Source: Clostridia bacterium
Lineage (GTDB): Bacteria; Bacillota; Clostridia; Christensenellales; Aristaeellaceae
Direction: 5' to 3'
DNA: 40,517 nt
Assembly (NCBI GenBank): GCA_900759005.1
Contig: CAAEUQ010000146.1
Span: 1 to 40,517 of the forward strand
The notes beneath the pieces are model-generated. The model was given only the letters and a program-made list of their open reading frames with translations. It was not told the DNA's origin and did not search any database. Positions within the stretch are counted from its first letter, which is position 1, and every line of letters starts with the position of its first letter. A program made the translations under genes and the position numbers. This document shows positions 1 through 8,462 of this stretch, piece after piece.

Positions 1-19
1 CCGGAAGCCTAACGCCTGA

Positions 20-51
20 CCTATCCGACACAGCCCTAAGTGCCGGATAGG
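20..51. repeat. Imperfect inverted repeat / possible hairpin
   Basis: The arms CCTATCCG (20-27) and CGGATAGG (44-51) are perfect complements, and the stem can extend two more pairs past one mismatch. It lies downstream of the flavodoxin-like gene. A T-run (61-66) follows only after a gap on the plus strand, and none follows on the minus strand, so a terminator role is possible but weak. Nothing else is recognised in positions 1-121. Confidence 0.3.
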
Positions 52-121
52 AACGGCAAAATTTTTTACACTTCTATTACTTCTTTATCGCACATTAGCA
101 AACCCTGCGGAGACATATCGT

Positions 122-595
122 TTATTTCTGAATGCCGTTCGCCCACGCGCGGAGCGTTTCCATACTTGCGTTTGCGGGGAAAACTTTGCCGTTTTCGAGT
201 TTCGCACCCTTGCAGCTGGGCAGCAGGCGGTTGTTCGTTTTTCCCATTCCGCTGCCGCCGGAGATTGCGAACGGGATGATCGTTTTGCCGGTCAGGTCGC
301 AGCGCTCAGGAAAGATATTGATGATGTTCGGCGCGACGTACCACCAGATCGGGAAGGCGATGAACATTGTGTTATACGCGCCCAGATTTATCGGCAGATT
401 TGCGATTTCCGGTCGTGCCGATGGATCGCGCATTTCCAAAGTGGAGCGCGAATGCTTGTCAATCCAGTTCAAATCCGCCCGTATGTATGGCGCTTTCGGC
501 TGAATTTCCATCAGATCGGCGCCGGCTGCGTCCGCCAGCGTGCGCAGATACGCGGTCGTTCCCGTTGCGGAAAAATAGGCTGCCAGCGCTTTTAT
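122..595 (-). CDS. Flavodoxin-like protein, non-canonical or lost start codon
   Basis: An FMN-binding flavodoxin-fold protein (Flavodoxin_4 type), a likely small electron carrier or NAD(P)H-quinone-type reductase. The frame gives AAYFSATGTTAYL, the phosphate-binding loop, then MEIQPKAPY, the FPIWWYVAPNII flavin-stacking region and PFAISGGSGMGKT near the end. The 157-residue length fits the family. However, no ATG, GTG or TTG occurs between the upstream in-frame TGA and the P-loop. The codon where the family normally has Met (before KALAAYFS) is ATA at 593-595. The first ATG is at 511, which would delete the FMN loop. No good ribosome site precedes 595. It is either translated from a rare start or is a start-codon-mutated pseudogene. 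No partner gene is adjacent; the next gene is divergent. Confidence 0.7.
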   Translation of the reverse strand: MKALAAYFSATGTTAYLRTLADAAGADLMEIQPKAPYIRADLNWIDKHSRSTLEMRDPSARPEIANLPINLGAYNTMFIAFPIWWYVAPNIINIFPERCDLTGKTIIPFAISGGSGMGKTNNRLLPSCKGAKLENGKVFPANASMETLRAWANGIQK

Positions 596-731
596 TACTC
601 TGAAATTGACAATTCGAGTAAAATATCATGCTAAAATTCATCAATCATTCCAATGCAACGCAGGAATATAATTATAAATGTCTAATTTATTGTTGCAGAT
701 GAATATAAATTGAGGAGGAATTATTCACACA

Positions 732-2417
732 ATGAATTCAAACGACAAAAACGCATCGTTCGGCGCGCTATATGCGCTCGATTCGCTGAATCGTCTGCTT
801 CCTGATTCGAATCAGGTGGGCAAAACGCGGGAAAACCGCGTCGTCGGCTGCTTTTATTTCCTGACCCATGGTGCGAGCGGGCAAAAGGAAAAGAATCCCG
901 TGAACATCACGCGACTGATGGGCGAGCGCCCCGAGGCTTTTCACGATGCGGCTGACCCCGCTTGGAATCAGGGCCCGCTGTATTGGGATGAGCCGCTTTT
1001 CGGCTTTTATACTGTGGGCGACAAATGGGTGCTGCGCCGCCATGTGAAGCTCCTGACCTGCGCGGGCGTGGATTTTCTGATCTTTGATACCACGAATCGC
1101 GTGACCTTCTGGAAAAGCGTTCGTCCGCTGCTCGAGGTGCTCGACGAATATCGCAAGGAGGGCTGGAACGTTCCGAAGATTGCGTATTACACGAACACGC
1201 TTTCCGGTGAAACTGTGAACGAAATCTGGAACGATCTGTACGCGCCGGGGTTGTTCCGCGAATTGTGGTTTGAATGGAAGGGCAAGCCGTTCATCATTGC
1301 CGATCCCGATCAGTGCACGCCCGAACAGCGTGAATTCTTTACGTTTCGCCTTCCGCAGTGGCCCACGGAACGCAAAAAGCAGGGCGGCTGCCCGTGGATT
1401 GATTTCGAGCGCCCGCAGCGCGTCTGGACGAGCGCGGACGGAACAAACGAGATTGTACCGGTCAGCGTTGCGCAGCATCCGAATCTCTGTTTCGGTGACG
1501 GCGCGTTTTACGGCGATCCCGCGCCGCGCGGGAGGGCTTATCACGATCATCATAATGATAAAACGCCCGAAGCGGAGCTTTACGGCTATAATGTCGCGGA
1601 GCAATGGGATCGCGCGATTGAACTGGATCCGGAGATGGTGTTTTTTACCGGCTGGAATGAATGGACGGCGGGCTGGATTCATGGCGACGAACCGCGCCCG
1701 ATTATGATGATCGATCAGGCGGATCGCGAGTATTCGCGCGACGTCGAGCCCATGCGCGGCGGTCATTTCGACAATTATTATATGCAGCTTTGCCAGAACA
1801 TTCGCCGCTATAAGGGCGCGCCGGAAGCGTTTCCCGCGCGGAAAAAGCATTCCATCGATCTGAACGCCGGATTTGATCAGTGGAAGGAGATTCCGGGCTA
1901 TGATGCAATGCCGTTCGGCGCACTGCCGCGCGATCACGCCGGAACCGGAGAATGCTATTATAAGAACGATACCGGAAGAAACGAATTCGAATGTCTGAAG
2001 GTTGCGCACGACGAAAAATACCTTTACTTTTATGCTCGCACGCGCGAGGAAATCGTGTTCAATATGTTCACGAAATGGATGAATCTCTATATCGGCGTGG
2101 AGGGAAGAGAGTACGCGCCGCATTGGAAGGGGTATCATTATATCGTTAACGATATTGTGCTCGATCGATCGGCGACGTTCGTTCAAACCTGTCTGGGCGG
2201 CTATCGATTTGGAAATAACCTGCGCGTGGAATACCGGCGCGAGGGGAAAGAAATGATGGTTCGTCTGCCACTTGAATACCTGAAGCTCAATTCGGGATTC
2301 ACCGTTCATTTCAAATGGGCGGACCACACCGGCAAGAACGAAATGATCGAGGATTTCTACGAGTTCGGTGACGCCGCGCCCTACGGAAGATTCGATTTCG
2401 TTTATAAAGCCGAATAG
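732..2417 (+). CDS. Putative glycoside hydrolase (GH71/99, WbsX-like) with C-terminal CBM9-like domain
   Basis: A 561-residue protein. The first ~350 residues look like the GH99/WbsX-like TIM barrel: CGVDFLIFDTTN early, a central region rich in aromatics and His, and FFTGWNEWTAGWIHG near 304-318, where the family has its WNEW strand. Residues ~370-561 resemble a CBM9-like sandwich (INIDLNAGFDQWKE-type opening, here SIDLNAGFDQWKE, then HDEKYLYFYARTREE). There is no signal peptide, so it is predicted cytosolic, which is unusual for a polysaccharide-active enzyme. It may act on imported oligosaccharides. The start ATG lies 11 bases after GAGGAGGAA. The upstream region 596-731 is AT-rich with a possible TATAAT at 667-672 but no clear -35. 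The substrate cannot be read from sequence. Confidence 0.6.
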   Translation: MNSNDKNASFGALYALDSLNRLLPDSNQVGKTRENRVVGCFYFLTHGASGQKEKNPVNITRLMGERPEAFHDAADPAWNQGPLYWDEPLFGFYTVGDKWVLRRHVKLLTCAGVDFLIFDTTNRVTFWKSVRPLLEVLDEYRKEGWNVPKIAYYTNTLSGETVNEIWNDLYAPGLFRELWFEWKGKPFIIADPDQCTPEQREFFTFRLPQWPTERKKQGGCPWIDFERPQRVWTSADGTNEIVPVSVAQHPNLCFGDGAFYGDPAPRGRAYHDHHNDKTPEAELYGYNVAEQWDRAIELDPEMVFFTGWNEWTAGWIHGDEPRPIMMIDQADREYSRDVEPMRGGHFDNYYMQLCQNIRRYKGAPEAFPARKKHSIDLNAGFDQWKEIPGYDAMPFGALPRDHAGTGECYYKNDTGRNEFECLKVAHDEKYLYFYARTREEIVFNMFTKWMNLYIGVEGREYAPHWKGYHYIVNDIVLDRSATFVQTCLGGYRFGNNLRVEYRREGKEMMVRLPLEYLKLNSGFTVHFKWADHTGKNEMIEDFYEFGDAAPYGRFDFVYKAE

Positions 2418-2424
2418 CCAAACA

Positions 2425-2447
2425 CCCCTGCGCATCAAACGCAGGGG
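2425..2447. terminator. Bidirectional hairpin terminator
   Basis: An 8-bp perfect stem, CCCCTGCG/CGCAGGGG, with a 7-base loop sits between two converging genes, 7 bases after one stop codon and 6 before the other. T-tracts are short on both sides (TGTTT on the minus strand), so efficiency is uncertain. Confidence 0.65.
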
Positions 2448-2453
2448 CGTATC

Positions 2454-3263
2454 TCATTTGGATTTGGGAATGAAGCCTTCGAAAATTGGCATTTCGCGGC
2501 GCTCAAGGCAAGCCTTGAACGTCCTTTCATCGCGAACCGTCCATGCCGCGAGCGGCGTATGAAACAGCGCGCGCTGAATGTGCGGGGCGGGAAAGTGCTC
2601 GGCGCTTACGTCATATGCGACGAAATCCGGCCGCGACAGCGCGTTCAGCGCAAGACTCGAAAGCAGAAATGCGCCGGGCGTTCCGAGCGTGGACAAATAG
2701 TCCGTCCATTTGCCCACCAGCTGTCCGCGCAGCGTTTCGGGTGCGTTTTTCTTAAACCATCGCATCATCAGCGGATTGAAGGATTCAACGATATACCGCC
2801 CGCGATAGCCCTTCAGCATCTCGTGCGTTTGCCGGCAAAGCTCGGCGTTGCGCCTGCCGGTTTTCAGCTCCACCAGCAGCGGAACGCGACCATCTACCAG
2901 CTTCAGAACGTCCTCGAACCGTGGAATATGTCCGCTTCCGCCGGCAAGCGCCATTGATTCAAGCTCCGCAAAATCCACCTCGTCCACGCGCCGCGGATCG
3001 CTGGTCATGCGCTTCAGATCGTCGTCATGAAAGACTACGATCACGCCGTCGCGCGAAAATTGAACGTCCAGTTCGATGCCGAAGCCCGCTTTGCAAGCGC
3101 ACTCGAATGCCTCAGGCGTGTTTTCCGCCGCGCCGTTTCCAAACAGACCGCGATGCGCAAACGGCGTTGAACGCCATTCGTCCGCGCGATGGCGGCGCGG
3201 CGACGGCGCGATCAGGATCAGGCCAATCGCAATCAGAACCAGAATTGCAATCAGAATCCACAT
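2454..3263 (-). CDS. Membrane-anchored glycerophosphodiester phosphodiesterase
   Basis: A GDPD-family enzyme that hydrolyses glycerophosphodiesters to glycerol-3-phosphate and an alcohol. Residues 2-20 form one hydrophobic anchor, followed by the TIM-barrel catalytic motifs: HRG (37-39), ELDVQFSRDG (64-73, metal-binding Glu and Asp), FHDDDL (78-83), VELKTG (131-136) and SFNP (151-154). The length of 269 is typical of the short bacterial form. It is the last gene of the minus-strand operon, starting 3 bases after the MFS stop with GGAGG just upstream. It likely acts at the membrane surface on lipid- or teichoic-acid-derived diesters; which of these is inference. Confidence 0.88.
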   Translation of the reverse strand: MWILIAILVLIAIGLILIAPSPRRHRADEWRSTPFAHRGLFGNGAAENTPEAFECACKAGFGIELDVQFSRDGVIVVFHDDDLKRMTSDPRRVDEVDFAELESMALAGGSGHIPRFEDVLKLVDGRVPLLVELKTGRRNAELCRQTHEMLKGYRGRYIVESFNPLMMRWFKKNAPETLRGQLVGKWTDYLSTLGTPGAFLLSSLALNALSRPDFVAYDVSAEHFPAPHIQRALFHTPLAAWTVRDERTFKACLERREMPIFEGFIPKSK

Positions 3264-3266
3264 TTT

Positions 3267-4523
3267 TCAGTCCTCCGTATCAAAGCTCTCGAGCACGCTC
3301 GTCGGCGCGTTCGGGCGATTGTCGCCGTGACGCACGAACAGCATCGTAAAGAACGCGAGCGCAACCATGCCGGCGGCGTATGGGAACAGCGTTCCGTAGC
3401 CCACGTGCTCGAGCAGCCAGCCGGACACGATCGGGGTTACGATCTGCGCCGCCATTGAGAACGTGTAATAATAGCCCGTGTATTTGCCGACGTCGCCGCC
3501 CTTGCTGATTTCAACGACCATCGGATAGGAATTGACGTTGATCGAAGCCCACGCGAAGCCCACCAGCACGAACAGCACATAGACCACGAACGAAAACTTC
3601 TGCACCATTCCCGCCGCGGCGAAGCACGCCGCCAGCAGCACCACGCCGAACAGGATCATCTTCTTGCGCCCGATCTTCGAGGAAATGAATCCGACCGGAA
3701 TGTACGAAACCACCGCGCCGATCGTCGCGACCATCAGGCAGCTCGCCGCACCGGAAAGATCGCCCCATTTGCTGGTAAAATACTTTGAATATGCGCTCGT
3801 GACCGCGTTATACCCCATGTACCACAGCGCGACCGACAGAAGAATCAGAATCAGGCTCCGCCGCATTTCGCGTGGGAGCTTGCCGCCCGAGGTCTGTTCT
3901 TCTTCCTCTGCGGGCATTTCCGCGCGCAGTTTGTTTTCCTTTACGCAAATGGCAACCAGAATCACCGAAAGTGCCATCGCCGCGGCAACCAGCAGGAAAA
4001 GCGGCGAATAATCCGCGCGTTCGCCCGCTGTGACTGGCAAAAATTTGATGATCGCCAGCGTGTACACGCCGCCCAGTGCGCCCATCAGATTGATGATCGC
4101 GTTCGCCTTCGAGCGCAGCGGCTTCGGCGTAACATCCGGCATCAGTGCGACTGCGGGCGAACGATACGTGTTCATTGCAATCAGCAAAAGCACCAGCACG
4201 ACCATAAACGCAACCAGACGACCCGGCGCATCCACCCTCGGCAGAATCAGCATCAGAATCACCGCCGCGAACGTGCCGCCGACGATGAACGGCATTCGCT
4301 TGCCGAACCGCGAATTGCATTTGTCCGAAAGTCGTCCGAACAGCGGCAGCATGAACAGCGCCAGCACATTGTCCAGCGCCATGATCTGACCCGCGCGCGC
4401 GTCGCCCATGAGGAAGGTGTCGCGCAGAATCAGCGGAATCACCGTATCATACAGCTGCCAGAATGCGCAGATCGAAAGAAAAGCAAACCCGATCAGAATC
4501 GTGCGCTTGTTGTTGAGTTTCAT
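3267..4523 (-). CDS. MFS transporter, sugar (GPH/SLC45-like) type
   Basis: A 418-residue integral membrane protein with about 12 hydrophobic segments split by a charged central loop (EEEEQTSGGK near 210). The loop between helices 2 and 3 reads GRLSDKCNSRFGKR (63-76) followed by MPFI, which matches the GPH/SLC45 sugar-symporter form of the MFS signature. It likely imports a glycoside or sugar with a cation. AAGGAGAT precedes the ATG. It lies 39 bases downstream of the DUF262 gene with no hairpin between, and 3 bases before the GDPD gene, so co-transcription is likely. The substrate is unknown; the upstream FGGY kinase and mutase suggest a sugar. Confidence 0.8.
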   Translation of the reverse strand: MKLNNKRTILIGFAFLSICAFWQLYDTVIPLILRDTFLMGDARAGQIMALDNVLALFMLPLFGRLSDKCNSRFGKRMPFIVGGTFAAVILMLILPRVDAPGRLVAFMVVLVLLLIAMNTYRSPAVALMPDVTPKPLRSKANAIINLMGALGGVYTLAIIKFLPVTAGERADYSPLFLLVAAAMALSVILVAICVKENKLRAEMPAEEEEQTSGGKLPREMRRSLILILLSVALWYMGYNAVTSAYSKYFTSKWGDLSGAASCLMVATIGAVVSYIPVGFISSKIGRKKMILFGVVLLAACFAAAGMVQKFSFVVYVLFVLVGFAWASINVNSYPMVVEISKGGDVGKYTGYYYTFSMAAQIVTPIVSGWLLEHVGYGTLFPYAAGMVALAFFTMLFVRHGDNRPNAPTSVLESFDTED

Positions 4524-4562
4524 TGTGGCATCTCCTTTTTGATGATTTCAGATTGACTATGG

Positions 4563-7109
4563 TTAATTGCTCCATTTATCTCTGATTATGTTTTCGAAAG
4601 AAACCACCTCTCCAAAGAGCTTTTCCAGCTGCGGTATGACGATATCTTCGCCCTCGCCGTCGTCGCTTTTCAGCGATGAAGAACGGAAATAGCGCACATA
4701 ACCATATTCGCGGTGCAGGTTTTCCAGTCCGAGCAAATTGGCGAGCTTCGCATACGCCTGCTCCATTTCACTCGTTATTCCTATGACATAGAGCTGGAGT
4801 TGTATAAACAGCCGACCGTTTTGCCTGGTAATCTCGTAGAAGTAGTAATTGCGCGTCTTCCATGGACTTAGGTTTTCGGCGTTTTCGGGAAGAATGCCAT
4901 TCAACAACGGCGTCGTGAACCGCACATAGCGTCCGGCGGAGTTTTTTCTGCTGAATGCAATTAGCCCTTCCGACGCCTTTTGCTCGCACCACGTCTTTGC
5001 AATTTCAAGGCATTCCATTTGCACGAGTCGCGCGCTGTAGAAGAAATCCTCTTCAAGATTCAGATCGTATTTTCTCAGCATACCCGCAATGAAGCTGATA
5101 CAGTCGCGCGCTGAATACCCCGTACTGATGTAGATATTGCTGGCGTTATTTAGTTTTACCGGACCGCGGAGCGCCGTCTCGTCGTAGGCAAACACCGGAG
5201 AAGACCAGAATGGAAGCGGCTCCAAATCCTTTGCCATGCGCGAAATGATACGGCTGTCCAGCATATACAGCTTTTCGGCGACGGAACGAACCATTGCGGC
5301 GAAATTGGTTACGTTGACGCGCTCTCCGAGCAGCTCATAGTAATTCACAGCCCTGTAGGTTGCGTTGTCAGGATCCAACGCGGTAAACCTCTGGTAGCGA
5401 GGATCCGAGAAGTCGATTTTGGTTTCCGGCTGTGCGATGGGGAAGAGCTTCAAGATCAGACCGGAGAGCCGCGCTGCACGCGCTTCGATTGTCTGCGCAT
5501 TCCATTCGGTCTTGTCCTTTACATCGCTGTACAGAATCGTGATATGCGTTTTGAAATCCGCGAGTTTTTCTTTCTTTTCTTCAAATGGGAGATCACCCTG
5601 TTCGCTGTTATACCCCGTAAGCGTCAAATTTCCCAACGTGTGCAGGTATCGGCTGTGAACGTCCTCCCAATTCTCGCCGAGCATTTTTTGCCACGAGGTC
5701 GATAGATGACGATTTTGCGGCATGATATGCTCAATGCTGAGATTTTCGAGTTCGAGCGGCTCCTTGCCCTGATTTTCTATGGCGCAAAGCAGATATTTGC
5801 ACAAAGCGTTCTTCCGATAAAGATTGCGGCTCTTGAGCGCTGAGACAAATTCTTCATCCGTGGGAATAGCGTCTTTCGAGGTCAGCTGCAGCAAAAATGA
5901 GACGATCGAATCGTAATAGTGCGCCTTGTTTTCCGGCCTGTTGAATACTCGAACGTAGAGCGTTTTGTAAAGACCGCGAAGCGACGCAGAGCTGATTTCG
6001 CAGATCATCCTTCGAATGCTGTAGTTGAGCAGAAGCGAAAGCACATTTTCAAGATCGCTTTGGCAAATTATGCCCGCTTCATAATCGTCGAATATCCGAA
6101 AGAGAAACAGGTAAACCGTCGTCTGACTCAGCTTGCGAAGTCCTGCCAGCGAACGATTGATTGAGGCGCTGAGCCGGTCACTGCCATAATAAAAGGCTTG
6201 ATACTGCCTTGCATAATGCAAAATCTCCTGCAGCATGGATTCATTTGTGTATTGTCCATGCTCGTAAAGCTGCTTGAAATCTTTATAAGCTTCGCTTTCC
6301 TTGGTAAAGCCATCCAGCTTCATGTTCAGATAATCGAGAAAGAAACTGTTAAGCAGACCATTTGGCAGCAAATTTTGTGTAGTTAGCCAGTATTCCTCGT
6401 ATAGGCGTTCCTGATTTTCATCCGTCATCAGCACAAAATTGCGAATCAGATCGGGCAGTTCCAGCTGCATTCCCGTCGAATTGATTCGCTCAAAGATTTC
6501 CTGTGCGTCGTCATCCGGATCAAGTCTGATGTCCGCGCAGATCAGATTGTCCATACCATCGTGGATCATCATAACGCTGTTGTCGGGATTTTCGTCAAGA
6601 AAGCTCCGAATCAGCTCGCGGAAAAGTATATAGTTATGGTAAATAATGCCGCTATTGCTCTTATCCATACTGCCGAGTTTTCCAGCCATGAGCAGCTGCA
6701 ACTGGTCGTTATCCGTTTTAACGGGCTTCAGTTTCAGCTTGCTCTTTTCATCCCAGCCGTAACGGTTGTAGCGGTCGTTATTATAAAGATAGCCTTCGAG
6801 CGCTTCTTTTTCTGATTTATCCTCAGTAGAATCCACCAAAGCTTTAATCAGAATGTACAGGCTTGTAAAGCGCTGCTGTCCGTCGATAATGATGAAATAG
6901 TCGATGTGGTTTCTCGAGTGCATTGGCGCGTATACAAATGAACCGCAGAAGTGCAGACGATCTCTTTTGAAGGCGAGTACAATATCTTCAAACAGCTTGG
7001 TGCATTGCTCCGCAGTCCATGCGTAGTCGCGCTGAAAAACGGGGATGCAGTATTGCTTTTTGTTGGGTTGAATATAATCGTTCAGCATTCTGCCGCTTTC
7101 GATTCGCAT
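4563..7109 (-). CDS. DUF262/DUF1524 protein, GmrSD-type putative restriction nuclease
   Basis: An 848-residue protein. The N-terminal DUF262 (ParB-like fold) has IPVFQRDYAW (22-31), IDGQQRFTSLYIL (75-87) and EIFERINSTGMQL (204-216). The His-Me/HNH nuclease domain DUF1524 has IEHIMPQ (459-465), HTLGNLTL (490-497) and NSEQGDLPFEEKK (501-513). Residues ~560-848 form an extra C-terminal region I cannot assign. GmrSD relatives cleave modified phage DNA (type IV restriction) using nucleotides. It sits in an operon of sugar genes, 15 bases after the phosphomutase stop with its own GGAGGAG site. Two sample lines are 42-47% G+C against ~62% in the mutase gene, suggesting acquisition by transfer. All key motifs look intact. 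Confidence 0.85.
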   Translation of the reverse strand: MRIESGRMLNDYIQPNKKQYCIPVFQRDYAWTAEQCTKLFEDIVLAFKRDRLHFCGSFVYAPMHSRNHIDYFIIIDGQQRFTSLYILIKALVDSTEDKSEKEALEGYLYNNDRYNRYGWDEKSKLKLKPVKTDNDQLQLLMAGKLGSMDKSNSGIIYHNYILFRELIRSFLDENPDNSVMMIHDGMDNLICADIRLDPDDDAQEIFERINSTGMQLELPDLIRNFVLMTDENQERLYEEYWLTTQNLLPNGLLNSFFLDYLNMKLDGFTKESEAYKDFKQLYEHGQYTNESMLQEILHYARQYQAFYYGSDRLSASINRSLAGLRKLSQTTVYLFLFRIFDDYEAGIICQSDLENVLSLLLNYSIRRMICEISSASLRGLYKTLYVRVFNRPENKAHYYDSIVSFLLQLTSKDAIPTDEEFVSALKSRNLYRKNALCKYLLCAIENQGKEPLELENLSIEHIMPQNRHLSTSWQKMLGENWEDVHSRYLHTLGNLTLTGYNSEQGDLPFEEKKEKLADFKTHITILYSDVKDKTEWNAQTIEARAARLSGLILKLFPIAQPETKIDFSDPRYQRFTALDPDNATYRAVNYYELLGERVNVTNFAAMVRSVAEKLYMLDSRIISRMAKDLEPLPFWSSPVFAYDETALRGPVKLNNASNIYISTGYSARDCISFIAGMLRKYDLNLEEDFFYSARLVQMECLEIAKTWCEQKASEGLIAFSRKNSAGRYVRFTTPLLNGILPENAENLSPWKTRNYYFYEITRQNGRLFIQLQLYVIGITSEMEQAYAKLANLLGLENLHREYGYVRYFRSSSLKSDDGEGEDIVIPQLEKLFGEVVSFENIIRDKWSN

Positions 7110-7124
7110 GAAGTACTCCTCCGT

Positions 7125-8462
7125 TTATTTTTGTGGGCCGTCCATTTCCGGAATTGCTTTTCGAACGGCGTTCAGGCGTTCTGAGAGCAGAAATTCGGTC
7201 TGCGCTTCGATGCGCAGCGTCATCTGTTCGGCGGTTACGGATTTGCGCAGCAGCATCCAGCCGTCCGGGAATTCTGCGCGGATACCGTCGAGCTTGAGAA
7301 TTTTCGCGTTCAGCGATTCGCAATAGGATTCGAACTGCCGGAGCATTTCGTCCTGCTTTTCATAGGGGCAGAAGAAGCGCAGATCCGGCGTGATCGGCGG
7401 CAGAAAGATTTCGTCCGCCAGCGCCGAAAGCGTTTTGTCCGACGCGCAGAGGATTTCCGCCATCAGCAGGGCGGCGTAAAGCCCGTCGTCATAGCCGAGC
7501 TTTCCAAAGAAGAAATGTCCGCTCGCTTCGCCCGCGACCGCCGCGCCCAATTCGAGAAAGCGCTTCTTGATAAACGCGTGGCCGCTCTTTTCCGCAATCG
7601 GCGCGCCGCCCATCGAAAGCACCGCGTCGCGCACTGCGGAGGACGATTTCTGGTCGAACACCACCGGCGTCGGATGTCCGGCGAGCAGCTTTTGCACGAG
7701 CAGAATCAGCGCCTTTTCATTGTGAAGACAGCGCCCTTTTTCATCCACAAACGCCGCGCGATCGCCATCGCCGTCGAACGCAACGCCCAAATCCGCCTGA
7801 ACCTCGACCACCTTCTGACGGAGCGCGCCCAGATGAGAATGCTCCGCCGGATTGGGATCGCGATTCGGAAACGCGCCGTCCGGTTCGCAGAACAGCTCCG
7901 TTACGCGATATCCCGCATTGCGAAATGCGGCGGGGGCGACCGTGCTCATCGCGCCGTTGCCTGCGTCGACGACCACCTTCAGCGGCTTTTTCGCGCCGAA
8001 TCGCTTCGAAAGCGAAGCCAGATACGCCGGCAGTATGTCCAAACGCGAAACGCTGCCCATACCTTCGGCAAACGCGCCGCGCACGACGATATCCTCCAGC
8101 GCGTCGATCGTTCGTCGCGTCGCCGGTTCATGACCGAACATGAATTTGATTCCATTGTATTCCGGCGGATTGTGGGAAGCCGTGACCGTCGCGCCCGCGT
8201 CCGCGGAAGCACTGGCGAGCGCATAATACAGCGCCGGCGTGGGGATTATGCCCAAATCCGTGACCCGCGCGCCGCCCTTGACAAGACCGGCAATCAGATT
8301 TTCCTTGAGATTCGGCGTGGAAAGACGCACGTCGCCGCCCACGCGAATTTCACCACCCGGCGGCAGCATCGTTGCCAGCCCACGACCGATGCGGTAAACG
8401 CTTTCTTCGTTGATTTCCGTGCCGTAAATGCCGCGAATATCGCAGTCCTTGAATATGCTCAT
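7125..8462 (-). CDS. Phosphomannomutase/phosphoglucomutase family enzyme
   Basis: An alpha-D-phosphohexomutase interconverting hexose-1- and hexose-6-phosphates. Visible are the phosphoserine loop TASHNP (94-99, Ser96), the Mg-binding DGDGDR (230-235) and the sugar-specificity loop GEASGH (291-296). The 445-residue length is normal. In the last domain the usual RPSNTEP-type phosphate loop reads LLRKSVTAEQ, so Asn, Thr and Pro are not all kept, which may alter substrate or activity. The start overlaps the stop of the FGGY kinase gene as ATGA, indicating translational coupling. Whether it prefers mannose or glucose phosphates cannot be decided. Confidence 0.88.
   Translation of the reverse strand: MSIFKDCDIRGIYGTEINEESVYRIGRGLATMLPPGGEIRVGGDVRLSTPNLKENLIAGLVKGGARVTDLGIIPTPALYYALASASADAGATVTASHNPPEYNGIKFMFGHEPATRRTIDALEDIVVRGAFAEGMGSVSRLDILPAYLASLSKRFGAKKPLKVVVDAGNGAMSTVAPAAFRNAGYRVTELFCEPDGAFPNRDPNPAEHSHLGALRQKVVEVQADLGVAFDGDGDRAAFVDEKGRCLHNEKALILLVQKLLAGHPTPVVFDQKSSSAVRDAVLSMGGAPIAEKSGHAFIKKRFLELGAAVAGEASGHFFFGKLGYDDGLYAALLMAEILCASDKTLSALADEIFLPPITPDLRFFCPYEKQDEMLRQFESYCESLNAKILKLDGIRAEFPDGWMLLRKSVTAEQMTLRIEAQTEFLLSERLNAVRKAIPEMDGPQK

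Noticed and set aside
768..2438. A 556-codon open frame on the minus strand opposite the glycoside hydrolase gene
   Set aside because: Its product is Arg/His/Ile-rich without any domain. The plus-strand frame has a ribosome site and family motifs. High G+C makes long antisense frames common here.
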